Positions 1 to 7,468 of a stretch of 20,049 nucleotides of DNA are shown here, piece by piece. The translations under genes and the position numbers were made by a program. Every line of letters begins with the position of its first letter. Position 1 is the first letter of the stretch. The notes under the pieces were generated by a model. The model had not been told where the DNA came from and searched no databases. It saw only the letters and a list, made by a program, of their open reading frames with translations. The stretch lies in NCBI GenBank assembly GCA_041499035.1, contig JBGQJK010000018.1:1-20049 (forward strand), given 5' to 3'. This DNA comes from DATFUL01 sp041499035 (GTDB lineage: Bacteria; Patescibacteriota; Microgenomatia; UBA8517).

Positions 1-605
1 AAGCGATCTGTAGGTACACCCCCAAAAACTTCGGAATGCATCCTTCCGTATTTATCTGGCCAAAATTCCTCTGCGCGCGCGCCAAGTTTTCTCATATTGA
101 CAGACGCATTCTCTCCCCGCTCTGGATCGTAAAGCCACTTCATTGATTCATAGCCGGATTTTTTCGCATAGTAAGCTTGTATAATCTTTAACTCTTTGCC
201 GATGCCGGCACTTCTATAGTCCGTTCCCTTCATTGCCAACATACTAGAGATTAATGTTGGTTTTCCGGTAATTTTATCTGTGCCCCCGCCCATTCCGCCT
301 GCAAAACCTACCGCTTGACCGTTTACGTCAAGAGCTGAAAAACAACCACCACCAGTATCTTCAAACAGGGCAAGAATGTGTACTGGTGGAATTTCAATAT
401 CTTTCCAACCGAAACCTTGCCTTAAAACCTCTTGGCCTTGTAGAAGCTCCCCTGGCGTTTTTATTTGTTTGAATTTGAATTCGGTGCCATTAATTTCCTT
501 CGTGAAGCCGTTTTCAGCTGGACGAAAGCCAAAGGTGGAACAAAAGCCTTCAGGCGTCCATGCTTGGGCATAGTCAATCTGTGTCGCTATACGCTCATTA
601 GCCAT
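1..605 (-). CDS. GNAT-superfamily acetyltransferase (COG3375-like), 3'-truncated by window edge
   Basis: The minus strand is open from ATG at 605-603 to the left edge: 201 codons, no stop. The N-terminus reads MANERIATQIDYAQAWTPEG. A GNAT acetyl-CoA loop is visible as RSAGIGKEL (about residues 131-139). It is followed by KWLYDPERGENASVNMRKLG, then a WPDKYGRM segment and a terminal GGVPTDR. The order 'W-x-DP-x-(4)-NA-x-N-x-x-KLGA ... YG ... G-x-P-(S/T)DR' matches what I recall of the COG3375 predicted acetyltransferases, whose substrate is not established. The ATG was chosen because a promoter lies immediately upstream and no earlier in-frame start precedes it. There is no Shine-Dalgarno sequence, and the message is probably leaderless. 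It is transcribed divergently from the 722 gene. The protein was read by hand from the reverse complement. The family call is fairly sure; the biological role is unknown. Confidence 0.8.
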   Translation of the reverse strand, partial: MANERIATQIDYAQAWTPEGFCSTFGFRPAENGFTKEINGTEFKFKQIKTPGELLQGQEVLRQGFGWKDIEIPPVHILALFEDTGGGCFSALDVNGQAVGFAGGMGGGTDKITGKPTLISSMLAMKGTDYRSAGIGKELKIIQAYYAKKSGYESMKWLYDPERGENASVNMRKLGARAEEFWPDKYGRMHSEVFGGVPTDR

Positions 606-614
606 ACGTTGGTT

Positions 615-642
615 ATTATAGTATTGTAGTGGTTGTAGTCAA
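615..642 (-). promoter_or_regulatory. Sigma70-type promoter of the acetyltransferase gene
   Basis: On the minus strand TTGACT (642-637) and a perfect TATAAT (620-615) are separated by 16 bp. The predicted start at about 607-608 lies only 2-3 nt before the ATG at 605, so the mRNA should be leaderless. Confidence 0.7.
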
Positions 643-645
643 GTT

Positions 646-685
646 TTATCCCCACATGTAGGATACCCTATAAAATTGTGGATAA
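646..685. promoter_or_regulatory. Inverted repeat with DnaA-box sequence between divergent promoters
   Basis: TTATCCCCACA (646-656) is answered by TGTGGATAA (677-685), whose complement TTATCCACA is an exact match to the DnaA R1 box consensus. The left arm carries one extra C relative to the right arm. The dyad sits exactly between the two divergent -35 elements (637-642 and 687-692), where a bound protein could control both promoters. Whether DnaA or a dedicated regulator binds cannot be decided from sequence. Confidence 0.45.
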
Positions 686-686
686 C

Positions 687-714
687 TTGCAAAATCAAAA
701 ATCCGAGATATAAT
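687..714 (+). promoter_or_regulatory. Promoter of the 722 gene
   Basis: TTGCAA (687-692), 16-bp spacer, perfect TATAAT (709-714). The ATG at 722 begins 8 nt after the -10 box, so the predicted start of transcription coincides with the start codon (leaderless). Confidence 0.65.
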
Positions 715-721
715 CAAAAAA

Positions 722-1048
722 ATGCCAATAAGAATCGACAGAGGATCGGGAAGCGAGGAAATTACACTTAACGGAAGGTCTTTTAAGTTAAATACGGTTA
801 TTGGGGAACAACATCAAAAATTTATTGAAGTTGGTGGTAAGCAGTTAGTGGGGGACTATTGGGAATTAGAAAAAGGGGTACACGATCGTGAAAATCCGGC
901 ATTTGTATTTGTAGACGGAAGATGGATTGAAGGCCATACTCATGAGCAAAGATTGACAGGTCTATCTCACCCTGAAAGGCAAAAGATTTTTACCTCAAAT
1001 GATGGTAGCCTCACTTTTGTAGCATCTTCGTCGAGGATTACGGTATAA
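722..1048 (+). CDS. Hypothetical protein, 108 aa
   Basis: I do not recognise this family. The protein is soluble-looking, with no signal peptide or membrane segment, and is rich in charged and aromatic residues. It has short beta-prone stretches (EEITLNGRSFKLN, FVFVDGRWIEG) and a His/Glu-rich middle (GHTHEQRL). It could be a small beta-barrel or SH3-like fold, but that is a guess. It has a convincing promoter whose -10 box lies 7 nt from the ATG, so the transcript should start at or next to the start codon, and no Shine-Dalgarno sequence is present. It runs opposite to the acetyltransferase. The next gene in the same direction (MurF-like) starts 41 nt after the stop without a clear promoter of its own, so this gene may be the first gene of the wall cassette. 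Confidence 0.65.
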   Translation: MPIRIDRGSGSEEITLNGRSFKLNTVIGEQHQKFIEVGGKQLVGDYWELEKGVHDRENPAFVFVDGRWIEGHTHEQRLTGLSHPERQKIFTSNDGSLTFVASSSRITV

Positions 1049-1089
1049 TAAGGCTGGAGCTTATTTAGAGGATTTTGTAACCCTGTTTT

Positions 1090-2364
1090 ATGTTTCGTAG
1101 CATAAAGAAATATTTATACTTTCCCGTTGCCGTATATTTCCGTTTTTTTGCGACTATAAAGCTTAAAAAATGGCACCCTAGGATTATAGTTATTACAGGT
1201 TCGAGCGGAAAGACAACTCTACTTCACTTAATTGAATCGCAGCTTGGGGGAATGGCTAAATATTCGCACGATGCAAATAGCTCAATTGGAATCCCTTTTG
1301 ATATTCTGGGTTTACATAGGAAAAGTTTGACACTAGATGAGTGGCCTCTGTTATTTCTACTGGCACCTTTTAAAGCTTTTTCACCTAGTCCAAAAGAAAA
1401 ACTTTATGTTGTGGAGGCAGATTGTGATAGGCCAAATGAGGGAGATTTTTTAAGTTTATTTCTTAGGCCGGAAGTAACGCTTTGGATTAATGTTGGCAGG
1501 ACCCATGTTATGAATTTTGAAGATACTGTTAAAAGAGGGAGGTTTAGTTCTGTTGAAGAATCTGTTGCATTTGAGTTCGGATATTTTGCGGAGAGGACAA
1601 GGTCATTGGTTATTGTTAATGAAGATTCAGAGTTAGTTCAGAAACAATTGAAAAGAGTAAAATGCAAAGTCGATAAGGTTTCGTCCAAAAAGAATCTTAC
1701 GAAATATGAAATAACATTGGTTGGGACCATGTTCGAGCTAAAAAATGAAAAATTTACTTTTCCATACTTGCTTCCAAAGGAAACTTCAGTATCAGTTCTA
1801 CAATGCCTAAGTCTTTTAAGCTATCTTGGAGTAAGGTCAGATAAATCTTTCGTGAATTTTAGGCTCCCTCCGGGAAGAAACTCGTTCTTTAGAGGAATTA
1901 AAAATATTACTATTGTTGACAGCACATACAATGCAAACTTAGATTCGATGAGCGCAGTGATTGGCATGTTTGCTCGAATCAGAGTATCAGATAAATGGGT
2001 TGTTTTGGGCGACATGCTGGAACTTGGTAGCCTGGAAAGAGAAGAACATGAGAAGCTGGCCGATGTGATTTCGAACAATAATTTCAAAAGGGTGATTTTA
2101 ATGGGGCCTAGGATATCGAAGTATACCTATCCAAAGCTAAAAAAACTTTTCGGGCCGGAAATTGTCATAATAAACTTTCTTAACCCAAAGGAAGTATTGG
2201 ATTATTTGCAGAAGAATATTAGAGGAGGAGAGGTAATTCTTTTTAAGGGAGCGAGGTTTTTGGAGGGTGTAGTCGAGGGTTTATTAGAAAACAAGGATGA
2301 GGCTAAAAATTTGGCCCGCAGGGAAAAAATATGGGAAATCAGAAGGAAAAAATGGGGACTATGA
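1090..2364 (+). CDS. MurF-like Mur ligase lacking the N-terminal UDP-substrate domain
   Basis: Mur ligases use ATP to join an amino acid or peptide to a UDP-MurNAc-peptide acceptor. This 424-aa protein shows the central ATPase domain, with P-loop GSSGKTT at 37-43 and a MurF-like NSSIGIPFDIL at 63-73. MurF C-terminal landmarks follow: DSTYNAN (277-283), LGDMLELG (306-313) and KGARFLEGVV (386-395). In ordinary MurF the P-loop lies about 100 residues in, after a UDP-MurNAc-binding domain. Here only about 36 residues precede it, and they are basic and aromatic (KKYLYFPVAVYFRFF), perhaps membrane-associated. The lysine normally carbamylated is not evident: the expected AKxE-like stretch reads SVAFEFG at about 158-164. 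The acceptor may therefore differ from that of MurF, and I give no gene symbol. The stop overlaps the next gene's start (ATGA). The Mur ligase fold is sure; the substrate is not. Confidence 0.85.
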   Translation: MFRSIKKYLYFPVAVYFRFFATIKLKKWHPRIIVITGSSGKTTLLHLIESQLGGMAKYSHDANSSIGIPFDILGLHRKSLTLDEWPLLFLLAPFKAFSPSPKEKLYVVEADCDRPNEGDFLSLFLRPEVTLWINVGRTHVMNFEDTVKRGRFSSVEESVAFEFGYFAERTRSLVIVNEDSELVQKQLKRVKCKVDKVSSKKNLTKYEITLVGTMFELKNEKFTFPYLLPKETSVSVLQCLSLLSYLGVRSDKSFVNFRLPPGRNSFFRGIKNITIVDSTYNANLDSMSAVIGMFARIRVSDKWVVLGDMLELGSLEREEHEKLADVISNNNFKRVILMGPRISKYTYPKLKKLFGPEIVIINFLNPKEVLDYLQKNIRGGEVILFKGARFLEGVVEGLLENKDEAKNLARREKIWEIRRKKWGL

Positions 2365-3047
2365 AGAAAATTTACATTTTGCACGGGTGGACCTATTCTT
2401 TGGAAAAATGGGATGAATTCGCAAAATTATTAAGACAAAACGGATTTGATCCTGTTTTTCTAAAAATTCCCGGCCTCACATCAGAGAGTGATGAGGTTTG
2501 GGATTTAGATAAATATTCGGAATGGCTTGGTCGGGAATTATCAAAGATAAACGGTAAGGTAATTCTATTAGGCCACTCAAACGGTGGGCGGATAGCGGTG
2601 TATTTTACTGCAAAGCATTCCGGTAAGGTACAGAACTTGATTTTGATGGACGCAGCCGGTATATATCACAAAGAGTTAGCGCTACAAGTAAAACGGTTTA
2701 TCTTTGGTTCTATTGTTAAAATCGGAAAAAAGTTTACTTCCTCAGAAACGTTGAAGAATCTCTTGTATTATTTAGCAGGTGAGAGAGACTATCAAAAAGC
2801 CAGTCCGAATATGAAACTATCGATGGTAAATTTGACCCATCACGATCTGACCCCATTCTTATCCAAAATTCGGGTTCCGACACTTGTTATTTGGGGTCAA
2901 AACGACACAGTAACGTCTATCAGCGACGGTAAGCTGATGGCAAAGTTAATTGAAGGTTCAAAATTGATTATTATTAGAGGTGCTCGTCATTCCCCCTTTT
3001 ATACGCACCCGGCGGAAGTTGCTCAAATAATTAAAAATGATATTTAA
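2361..3047 (+). CDS. Alpha/beta-hydrolase fold protein
   Basis: This is a 228-aa single-domain alpha/beta hydrolase. It has an oxyanion-loop HGWTYS near the N-terminus (8-13), the nucleophile elbow GHSNGG with Ser73, and a probable catalytic Asp182 in WGQNDTVT. The probable catalytic His210 lies in GARHSPFYTHP. The triad is complete, so an active esterase, amidase or thioesterase-like enzyme is expected; the substrate cannot be named. I chose the ATG at 2361 because it gives the compact ATGA overlap with the MurF-like gene's stop and starts directly at the first beta-strand (MKKIYILHGW). An in-frame ATG at 2331 would add ten residues inside the upstream gene. There is no signal peptide, so it is cytoplasmic. 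Its place between a Mur ligase and an aminotransferase suggests action on a wall precursor or an intermediate of the same pathway (inference). Confidence 0.85.
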   Translation: MKKIYILHGWTYSLEKWDEFAKLLRQNGFDPVFLKIPGLTSESDEVWDLDKYSEWLGRELSKINGKVILLGHSNGGRIAVYFTAKHSGKVQNLILMDAAGIYHKELALQVKRFIFGSIVKIGKKFTSSETLKNLLYYLAGERDYQKASPNMKLSMVNLTHHDLTPFLSKIRVPTLVIWGQNDTVTSISDGKLMAKLIEGSKLIIIRGARHSPFYTHPAEVAQIIKNDI

Positions 3048-4230
3048 TTCTCTCGGCTCAAACTATAATTTTGATTTTGTTCTGAAATCGCTTTTTGCAG
3101 GGAATTCCGATACCGAAACGGTCAAACTAAAAAGTTTTTTGGAAAATAAATACGGAGGTGAAACTATACTTCTTTACAAAGGCCGGGAAGCTTTAAAATT
3201 GGCGCTCACTCTTGCAGGACTTCCTAAAGGTGCGAAAGTCGGGGTAAATGGATTTACATGTTTTGTTGTTTACCAGGCAATCTCAGAGGCTGGTTTTAAC
3301 CCTGTATATCTTGACATAGATGCCAAAAGTTTAAATTTTAGTATTGGTAGAGTTCAAAAAAATAAAGATTTGAAGGCGCTAATTATTCAAAATACTTTAG
3401 GCAACCCTGTAAACATTGAAGCTGTTGAAGAGTTTTGTAAAAGCAATAACGTTGTTTTAATTGAGGATCTTGCTCACTCGGCGGGCGGGGTTTATGCAAA
3501 CGGTATGAAAATCGGAAGTGTCGGTGATTTTGCCGCCTTGTCTTTCAGCCAAGACAAAATTATTGATGCGGTATCAGGCGGCGCACTGGTAGTGAGAACA
3601 AAGAAGTATACAAAAGATTTAAATGAGGTTATCAGAAAGGAAGTTCCACTGTTCGACACTCTTCATGATAGGTTATACCCGCTCCTAACTTTTAAAATAA
3701 GAAAGCTGTATCCTTTAGGGCTCGGAAAGTTACTACACTTCTTGCTTAAGAAGTCAAAGGCTCTATCGGATCCTATCGGAAGCACAGACCCTATTGAATA
3801 CCACAAACTACCCGGTTGGTACGCATCATTGGCCCTTTTTAAGTTCTTAAGATCGGATGAAGAGTTAAAACATAGACGGCTGATAGCTGGTATTTATTTG
3901 CAAACAATTGATTCAGGTTTAATTCTATCTGAAATTCGTACTAATTATAAATTTTCAACAAACATTCGCTTTCCAATTTTCGTTAAAGGCAGAAATGGAC
4001 TTATTAAACATCTAAAGCGTAACGGTATTTACGTTTCAGACATTTGGTACGATGCCCCCATAGCACCCGCTAAATTGCTAACTAAGACGGATTACAAAGG
4101 GGAGTGTCCTGAATCAGAAACTGTTTCTGGGCAAATACTTAATTTGCCAACTCATATAAATATTTCAACGAAGGAAGCAGAGAGAATATCTGTACTTATA
4201 AATAAATGGCTAAATACGAATCAAAATTAA
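3037..4230 (+). CDS. DegT/DnrJ/EryC1/StrS-family PLP-dependent aminotransferase
   Basis: This 397-aa fold-type I PLP enzyme resembles the sugar aminotransferases that convert nucleotide-linked keto-sugars to amino-sugars. Landmarks are a cofactor phosphate-binding region YKGREALKLAL (about 47-57), the PLP-ring acid region LIEDLAHSAGG (141-151), and the Schiff-base lysine Lys174 in SFSQDKIIDAVSGGAL. The C-terminal half (NIRFPIFVKGRNGLIKHLKRNGI) fits the small domain that closes over the substrate. The start overlaps the hydrolase end by 11 nt and the end overlaps the FemABX gene by 25 nt, so translation is coupled. Some members of the superfamily are dehydratases or regulatory proteins rather than aminotransferases; here the lysine is present, so a catalytic role is likely. 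The substrate is unknown; a modified amino-sugar of the cell envelope is a context-based guess. Confidence 0.85.
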   Translation: MIFNSLGSNYNFDFVLKSLFAGNSDTETVKLKSFLENKYGGETILLYKGREALKLALTLAGLPKGAKVGVNGFTCFVVYQAISEAGFNPVYLDIDAKSLNFSIGRVQKNKDLKALIIQNTLGNPVNIEAVEEFCKSNNVVLIEDLAHSAGGVYANGMKIGSVGDFAALSFSQDKIIDAVSGGALVVRTKKYTKDLNEVIRKEVPLFDTLHDRLYPLLTFKIRKLYPLGLGKLLHFLLKKSKALSDPIGSTDPIEYHKLPGWYASLALFKFLRSDEELKHRRLIAGIYLQTIDSGLILSEIRTNYKFSTNIRFPIFVKGRNGLIKHLKRNGIYVSDIWYDAPIAPAKLLTKTDYKGECPESETVSGQILNLPTHINISTKEAERISVLINKWLNTNQN

Positions 4231-5228
4231 TTGCCGACAAGAAGTTATGGGAGCATTTTTTAATCGGCCAAAAACCGAAATCATTCCTTCAGTCCTGGAA
4301 TTGGGGAGAAGTTAACGAGAAAGATGGGTCAAAAATATTCAGAATAGGCTTTTTTAAAGATAATAAATTAGTTGGAGTGTGTTTGGTCATTGAAGAGAAA
4401 GCTAAAAGGGGTCCCCATTTTTTAGTACCGGCTGGTCCTATTATCAATTGGTCTGACACAAAGGTTGTTAATCTTTTTGTGAAGGTAATAAAGGATTTGG
4501 CAACCAAAGAAAATTGTTGGTTTGTTAGAGTTCGACCAGAAATATTTGAAAATTGGGAAAATGAGGAACTGTTTGCTAAGTTTGGTTTTACCTCCGCACC
4601 AATGCATCTTCACGCCGAGAATACTTGGGTTTTAGACATTTCGAGGTCTGAAGAACAGATCCTTTCAGGTATGCGTAAAACTACACGTTATCTAGTCAGA
4701 AGGGGAGAAAAAACAGACCTTACAATAGAAACATCGATCGATCCAGAGGACGCCAGAGTTTTATATCGGTTGCAAGGTGAAACAATAAAACGACATGGAT
4801 TTGTTGGTTTTCCTGAAAAACTTTTTAGGAACGAAATTGACATTTTTTGCAAAGATGATCAGGCTCGCGTTTTTCTGTGCAAGCAAGGTGAAAGGGTGTT
4901 GGCCATAGCAATAATCATTTTCTATGGTGAAACCGCTTATTATCATTTCAGTGGTTCGGTTTCAGATAGTAGAGATTTGCCGTTTTCTTATTTTCTTCAA
5001 TGGCAAATTATTAAGGAAGCGAAAAAGCGAGGAATTAAATATTATAATTTTTGGGGAATAGCGCCGAATAGTGACCCGAATCACAGATTTGCGGGTGTGA
5101 CCTTATTTAAAACGGGGTTTGGAGGTGAGAAAGTTGACTGGCTTCACGCACATGATCTGGCAATATCTTATAAATATTGGTTTACCTATATTTTTGAGAC
5201 TGCAAGAAGGATTCTCCGGAGACTTTAA
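4206..5228 (+). CDS. FemABX-type peptidoglycan bridge aminoacyltransferase
   Basis: FemABX proteins move amino acids from aminoacyl-tRNA to the stem peptide of lipid-linked peptidoglycan precursor on the cytoplasmic side of the membrane. The 340-aa sequence has two GNAT-like halves. The first holds FLQSWNWGEV (about 28-37) and the GPHFLVPAGPI strand. The second contains MRKTTRYLVRRGEK (about 156-169), YYHFSGSVSDSRDLPFSYFL (about 239-258), and the hallmark YYNFWGI...HRFAGVTLFKTGFGG near the C-terminus. The length matches FemX-like single-copy members. No coiled-coil tRNA-synthetase-like insert is evident. It overlaps the aminotransferase gene by 25 nt and precedes mraY, so it likely acts on lipid I or lipid II made by its neighbours. 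The amino acid added cannot be predicted. The family call is strong. Confidence 0.92.
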   Translation: MAKYESKLIADKKLWEHFLIGQKPKSFLQSWNWGEVNEKDGSKIFRIGFFKDNKLVGVCLVIEEKAKRGPHFLVPAGPIINWSDTKVVNLFVKVIKDLATKENCWFVRVRPEIFENWENEELFAKFGFTSAPMHLHAENTWVLDISRSEEQILSGMRKTTRYLVRRGEKTDLTIETSIDPEDARVLYRLQGETIKRHGFVGFPEKLFRNEIDIFCKDDQARVFLCKQGERVLAIAIIIFYGETAYYHFSGSVSDSRDLPFSYFLQWQIIKEAKKRGIKYYNFWGIAPNSDPNHRFAGVTLFKTGFGGEKVDWLHAHDLAISYKYWFTYIFETARRILRRL

Positions 5229-5235
5229 TATATAA

Positions 5236-5265
5236 TTGCGATTATTTTCACAGACAGGTTATAAT
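5236..5265 (+). promoter_or_regulatory. Possible promoter ahead of mraY
   Basis: TTGCGA (5236-5241), 18-bp spacer, perfect TATAAT (5260-5265). The predicted start would leave a leader of about 7 nt before the mraY ATG at 5279. A second TATAAT at 5230-5235 lacks an obvious -35. This would begin the dcw transcript. Confidence 0.5.
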
Positions 5266-5278
5266 ATCAGAGCGAGAT

Positions 5279-6334
5279 ATGAATACACCGAATTTTTTGC
5301 CGCTTGCCCTGGGACTTGTAATCTTCTCCTTCTTAATTTCTTCGGTATTAATAGTTCCATTCATAGATCTCTTATATAGGTTGCATTTTACGAGGAGAAA
5401 AGAAGCTCCAAAACACGGCAAAGTTCCGCTTTTTGACAGATTGCATGATATTAAGGCGGGGACGCCGGTCGGAGGAGGAGTTCTTCTGATCGCTCTCGTG
5501 TGCGTGCTCTTTGCAATACTTTTTCCTTTGGCGGCGAACCTTGGTGTATATATTAAAACGGCTTACAACTTGAGATGGGAACTAATTATTATATTTTTTA
5601 CATTTATCTCTTTTGGTATTTTGGGTCTTTCGGATGACTATTTAAAGCTGTTTGTTAAGCCAAGCAAAGGAATTCTTGGTTTATGGTTTGGGCTAAGGCG
5701 CAGGCAAAAGTTCATTTTACAGTGGATTTTGGCTTTTATAATTGGGTTTATGATTTATAGTAATTTAGGAGTCCATATAGTTCACATTCCCCTTATGGGA
5801 AAAGTAATTGATCTGGGTTATTGGTATATTCCTATTTCGGCCTTAGTGATTGTTTCATTCACAAACGCATATAATATTACCGACGGACTTGACGGGTTGG
5901 CTACCGGCCTTCTTTTAATATGTTTGGCCGCATTTGGAATAATTGTCGCGGGCCATCTTGATACGCCCCTTTCGTTATTTATTTCGCTATGGATCGGGTC
6001 ACTTCTGGCCTTCCTGTATTTCAACATTTGGCCGGCGAGAATAATTATGGGGGACACCGGGGCTCTGAGCTTTGGCGCCACGCTAGCGGTGATTGGGCTT
6101 CTTACCGGAAGTATAGTAGCCCTTATTGTTATGGGTGGAATATTTATAATTGAGGTAGCTTCCTCGGGTGTCCAAATTCTTTCCTGGAAATTTAGGAATA
6201 AGCCTTTTTTCCAAATAGCTCCGGTTCATAATGCTTTCCTGGCAAGAGGTTGGGAAGAACCCAAGATTGTAATGCGCGCTTGGCTTCTCGGTATAATGCT
6301 TTCTATTTTTGGACTTTGGCTTTCCACTATATAA
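5279..6334 (+). CDS. mraY: Phospho-N-acetylmuramoyl-pentapeptide-transferase (MraY)
   Basis: MraY transfers phospho-MurNAc-pentapeptide from UDP to undecaprenyl phosphate, giving lipid I at the inner face of the membrane. The 351-aa polytopic protein has the expected order of motifs: HDIKAGTPVGGG (56-67), the Asp pair LSDDYLK (Asp119-Asp120), NAYNITDGLDGL (196-207), and MGDTGAL (257-263) with Asp259. The C-terminal cytoplasmic loop APVHNAFLARGWEEPKIV lies at 314-331. About ten hydrophobic segments are present and the length is normal (E. coli 360). One departure: the loop that reads PIHHHYE in E. coli is PVHNAFL here, so only the first of three histidines remains. No Shine-Dalgarno sequence is visible. 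The stop TAA (6332-6334) lies one base before the chosen ftsW GTG. Confidence 0.95.
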   Translation: MNTPNFLPLALGLVIFSFLISSVLIVPFIDLLYRLHFTRRKEAPKHGKVPLFDRLHDIKAGTPVGGGVLLIALVCVLFAILFPLAANLGVYIKTAYNLRWELIIIFFTFISFGILGLSDDYLKLFVKPSKGILGLWFGLRRRQKFILQWILAFIIGFMIYSNLGVHIVHIPLMGKVIDLGYWYIPISALVIVSFTNAYNITDGLDGLATGLLLICLAAFGIIVAGHLDTPLSLFISLWIGSLLAFLYFNIWPARIIMGDTGALSFGATLAVIGLLTGSIVALIVMGGIFIIEVASSGVQILSWKFRNKPFFQIAPVHNAFLARGWEEPKIVMRAWLLGIMLSIFGLWLSTI

Positions 6335-6335
6335 T

Positions 6336-7448
6336 GTGCGAAAAATCAGGCTTTCAAAACAAAAAATATCGATTGACCGAAATTTTCTGATATTAATTCT
6401 GGTCTTTGTTTTTGTCGGGCTAATTGCAGTTGCGGACTCATCTGCTCCTCAGGCATTAAGTAAGTTTGGTGATAAATTTTTTCTATTCAAACAGCAGCTG
6501 GTCTGGGCGGGAGTCGGAATAATCGCGCTTTTTGCAACGTCGATAATCCCATATAAGTTTTGGGAAAAAATTGCGACCCCTTTCTTTTTTTTCTCCCTGG
6601 CCCTTCTTACTGTTGTTCTTCTTCCTCATTTGGGTTTTAAAGCACTCGGCGCAAGACGTTGGATTGACACAGGTTTTTTTAGTTTTCAACCTTCGGAAAT
6701 AATCAAACTTAGTTTGGCCATGTTTTTAGCCAAAGTTGCCTCAAAAAATAAAAGCACAATATCATATTTTTTGCCAGTTGTTGTAGTTGCCGGGCTTATT
6801 ATGCTCCAGCCCGATCTTGGGACGACGCTTGTGGTTGCAACGATTGGACTTAGTCAGATTTTTGTTTCCGGTGTCAGTTTGCTATATTTTGCCGGGTCAT
6901 TGGTTGTAGGAATGCTGGGGACAATTGCTGTGATTTTAATATCTCCTTATAGAAAAGAAAGACTTTTAACCTTTTTACAGACGGAACGGGATCCGTTGGG
7001 TTCGTCGTATCACATCCGGCAAGTGCTTTTAGGCCTTGGTTCGGGTGGAATTTTTGGCGTCGGACTCGGAGCTTCCATGCAGAAGTATCTATTCCTTCCG
7101 GAAGCTTCCACAGACTCTGTTTTTGCCGTGATTGCTGAGGAGTTGGGTCTGGTCGGGGCAGGGGCAGTAATATTTCTTTTCGGATTTTTTATTTTTAAAG
7201 GACTTACGATTGCTAAAAACGCCCCTGATACATTTTCTAAAGTTCTGGCAACCGGAATTACTGCGTGGATCGGCGGCCAGGCATTTCTGAATATTGCCTC
7301 AATGGTTGCCCTGGTTCCTCTAACGGGAATTCCGCTTCCTTTTATTTCCTATGGCGGAAGCAGTCTGGTGATGATTCTCATTGCTTGTGGAATTCTATTA
7401 AATATTTCTAAACTCTCGGTTTTGTCAAAGCCGCACACCAGACATTAA
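6336..7448 (+). CDS. ftsW: SEDS glycosyltransferase FtsW
   Basis: FtsW is the septal SEDS-family peptidoglycan polymerase that works with a class B penicillin-binding protein. The 370-aa polytopic sequence carries GARRWIDTGFFSFQPSE (105-121), QPDLGT (158-163), the extracellular loop FLPEASTDSVFAVIAEELG (253-271) with the conserved Asp260, and PLTGIPLPFISYGGSS (328-343). I place the start at GTG 6336, one base after the mraY stop. This leaves a short basic cytoplasmic tail (RKIRLSKQK) before the first membrane segment. An in-frame TTG at 6309, inside mraY, would add nine residues and cannot be excluded. The ATG at 6334 is in another frame and soon stops. Position between mraY and murG supports FtsW over RodA; canonical murD is absent from between mraY and ftsW. 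Confidence 0.92.
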   Translation: MRKIRLSKQKISIDRNFLILILVFVFVGLIAVADSSAPQALSKFGDKFFLFKQQLVWAGVGIIALFATSIIPYKFWEKIATPFFFFSLALLTVVLLPHLGFKALGARRWIDTGFFSFQPSEIIKLSLAMFLAKVASKNKSTISYFLPVVVVAGLIMLQPDLGTTLVVATIGLSQIFVSGVSLLYFAGSLVVGMLGTIAVILISPYRKERLLTFLQTERDPLGSSYHIRQVLLGLGSGGIFGVGLGASMQKYLFLPEASTDSVFAVIAEELGLVGAGAVIFLFGFFIFKGLTIAKNAPDTFSKVLATGITAWIGGQAFLNIASMVALVPLTGIPLPFISYGGSSLVMILIACGILLNISKLSVLSKPHTRH

Positions 7449-7450
7449 GT

Positions 7451-7459
7451 TGATATACT
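7451..7459 (+). promoter_or_regulatory. Possible extended -10 promoter of murG
   Basis: TGATATACT is an extended -10 (TG-n-TATACT) ending 9 nt before the murG ATG. No matching -35 is evident. It would give a near-leaderless murG message within the dcw operon. AAGGA (7461-7465) lies too close to the ATG to be a good ribosome binding site. Confidence 0.35.
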
Positions 7460-7468
7460 TAAGGATAG

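Noticed and set aside
376..573. Plus-strand open frame in the first 600 bases
   Set aside because: It is the antisense of the GNAT acetyltransferase, whose conserved motifs are read on the minus strand.
606..721. Replication origin, because of the DnaA-box sequence
   Set aside because: Only one perfect and one imperfect box in 116 bp, with no DnaA, DnaN or clear unwinding element nearby. A regulatory dyad is the simpler reading.
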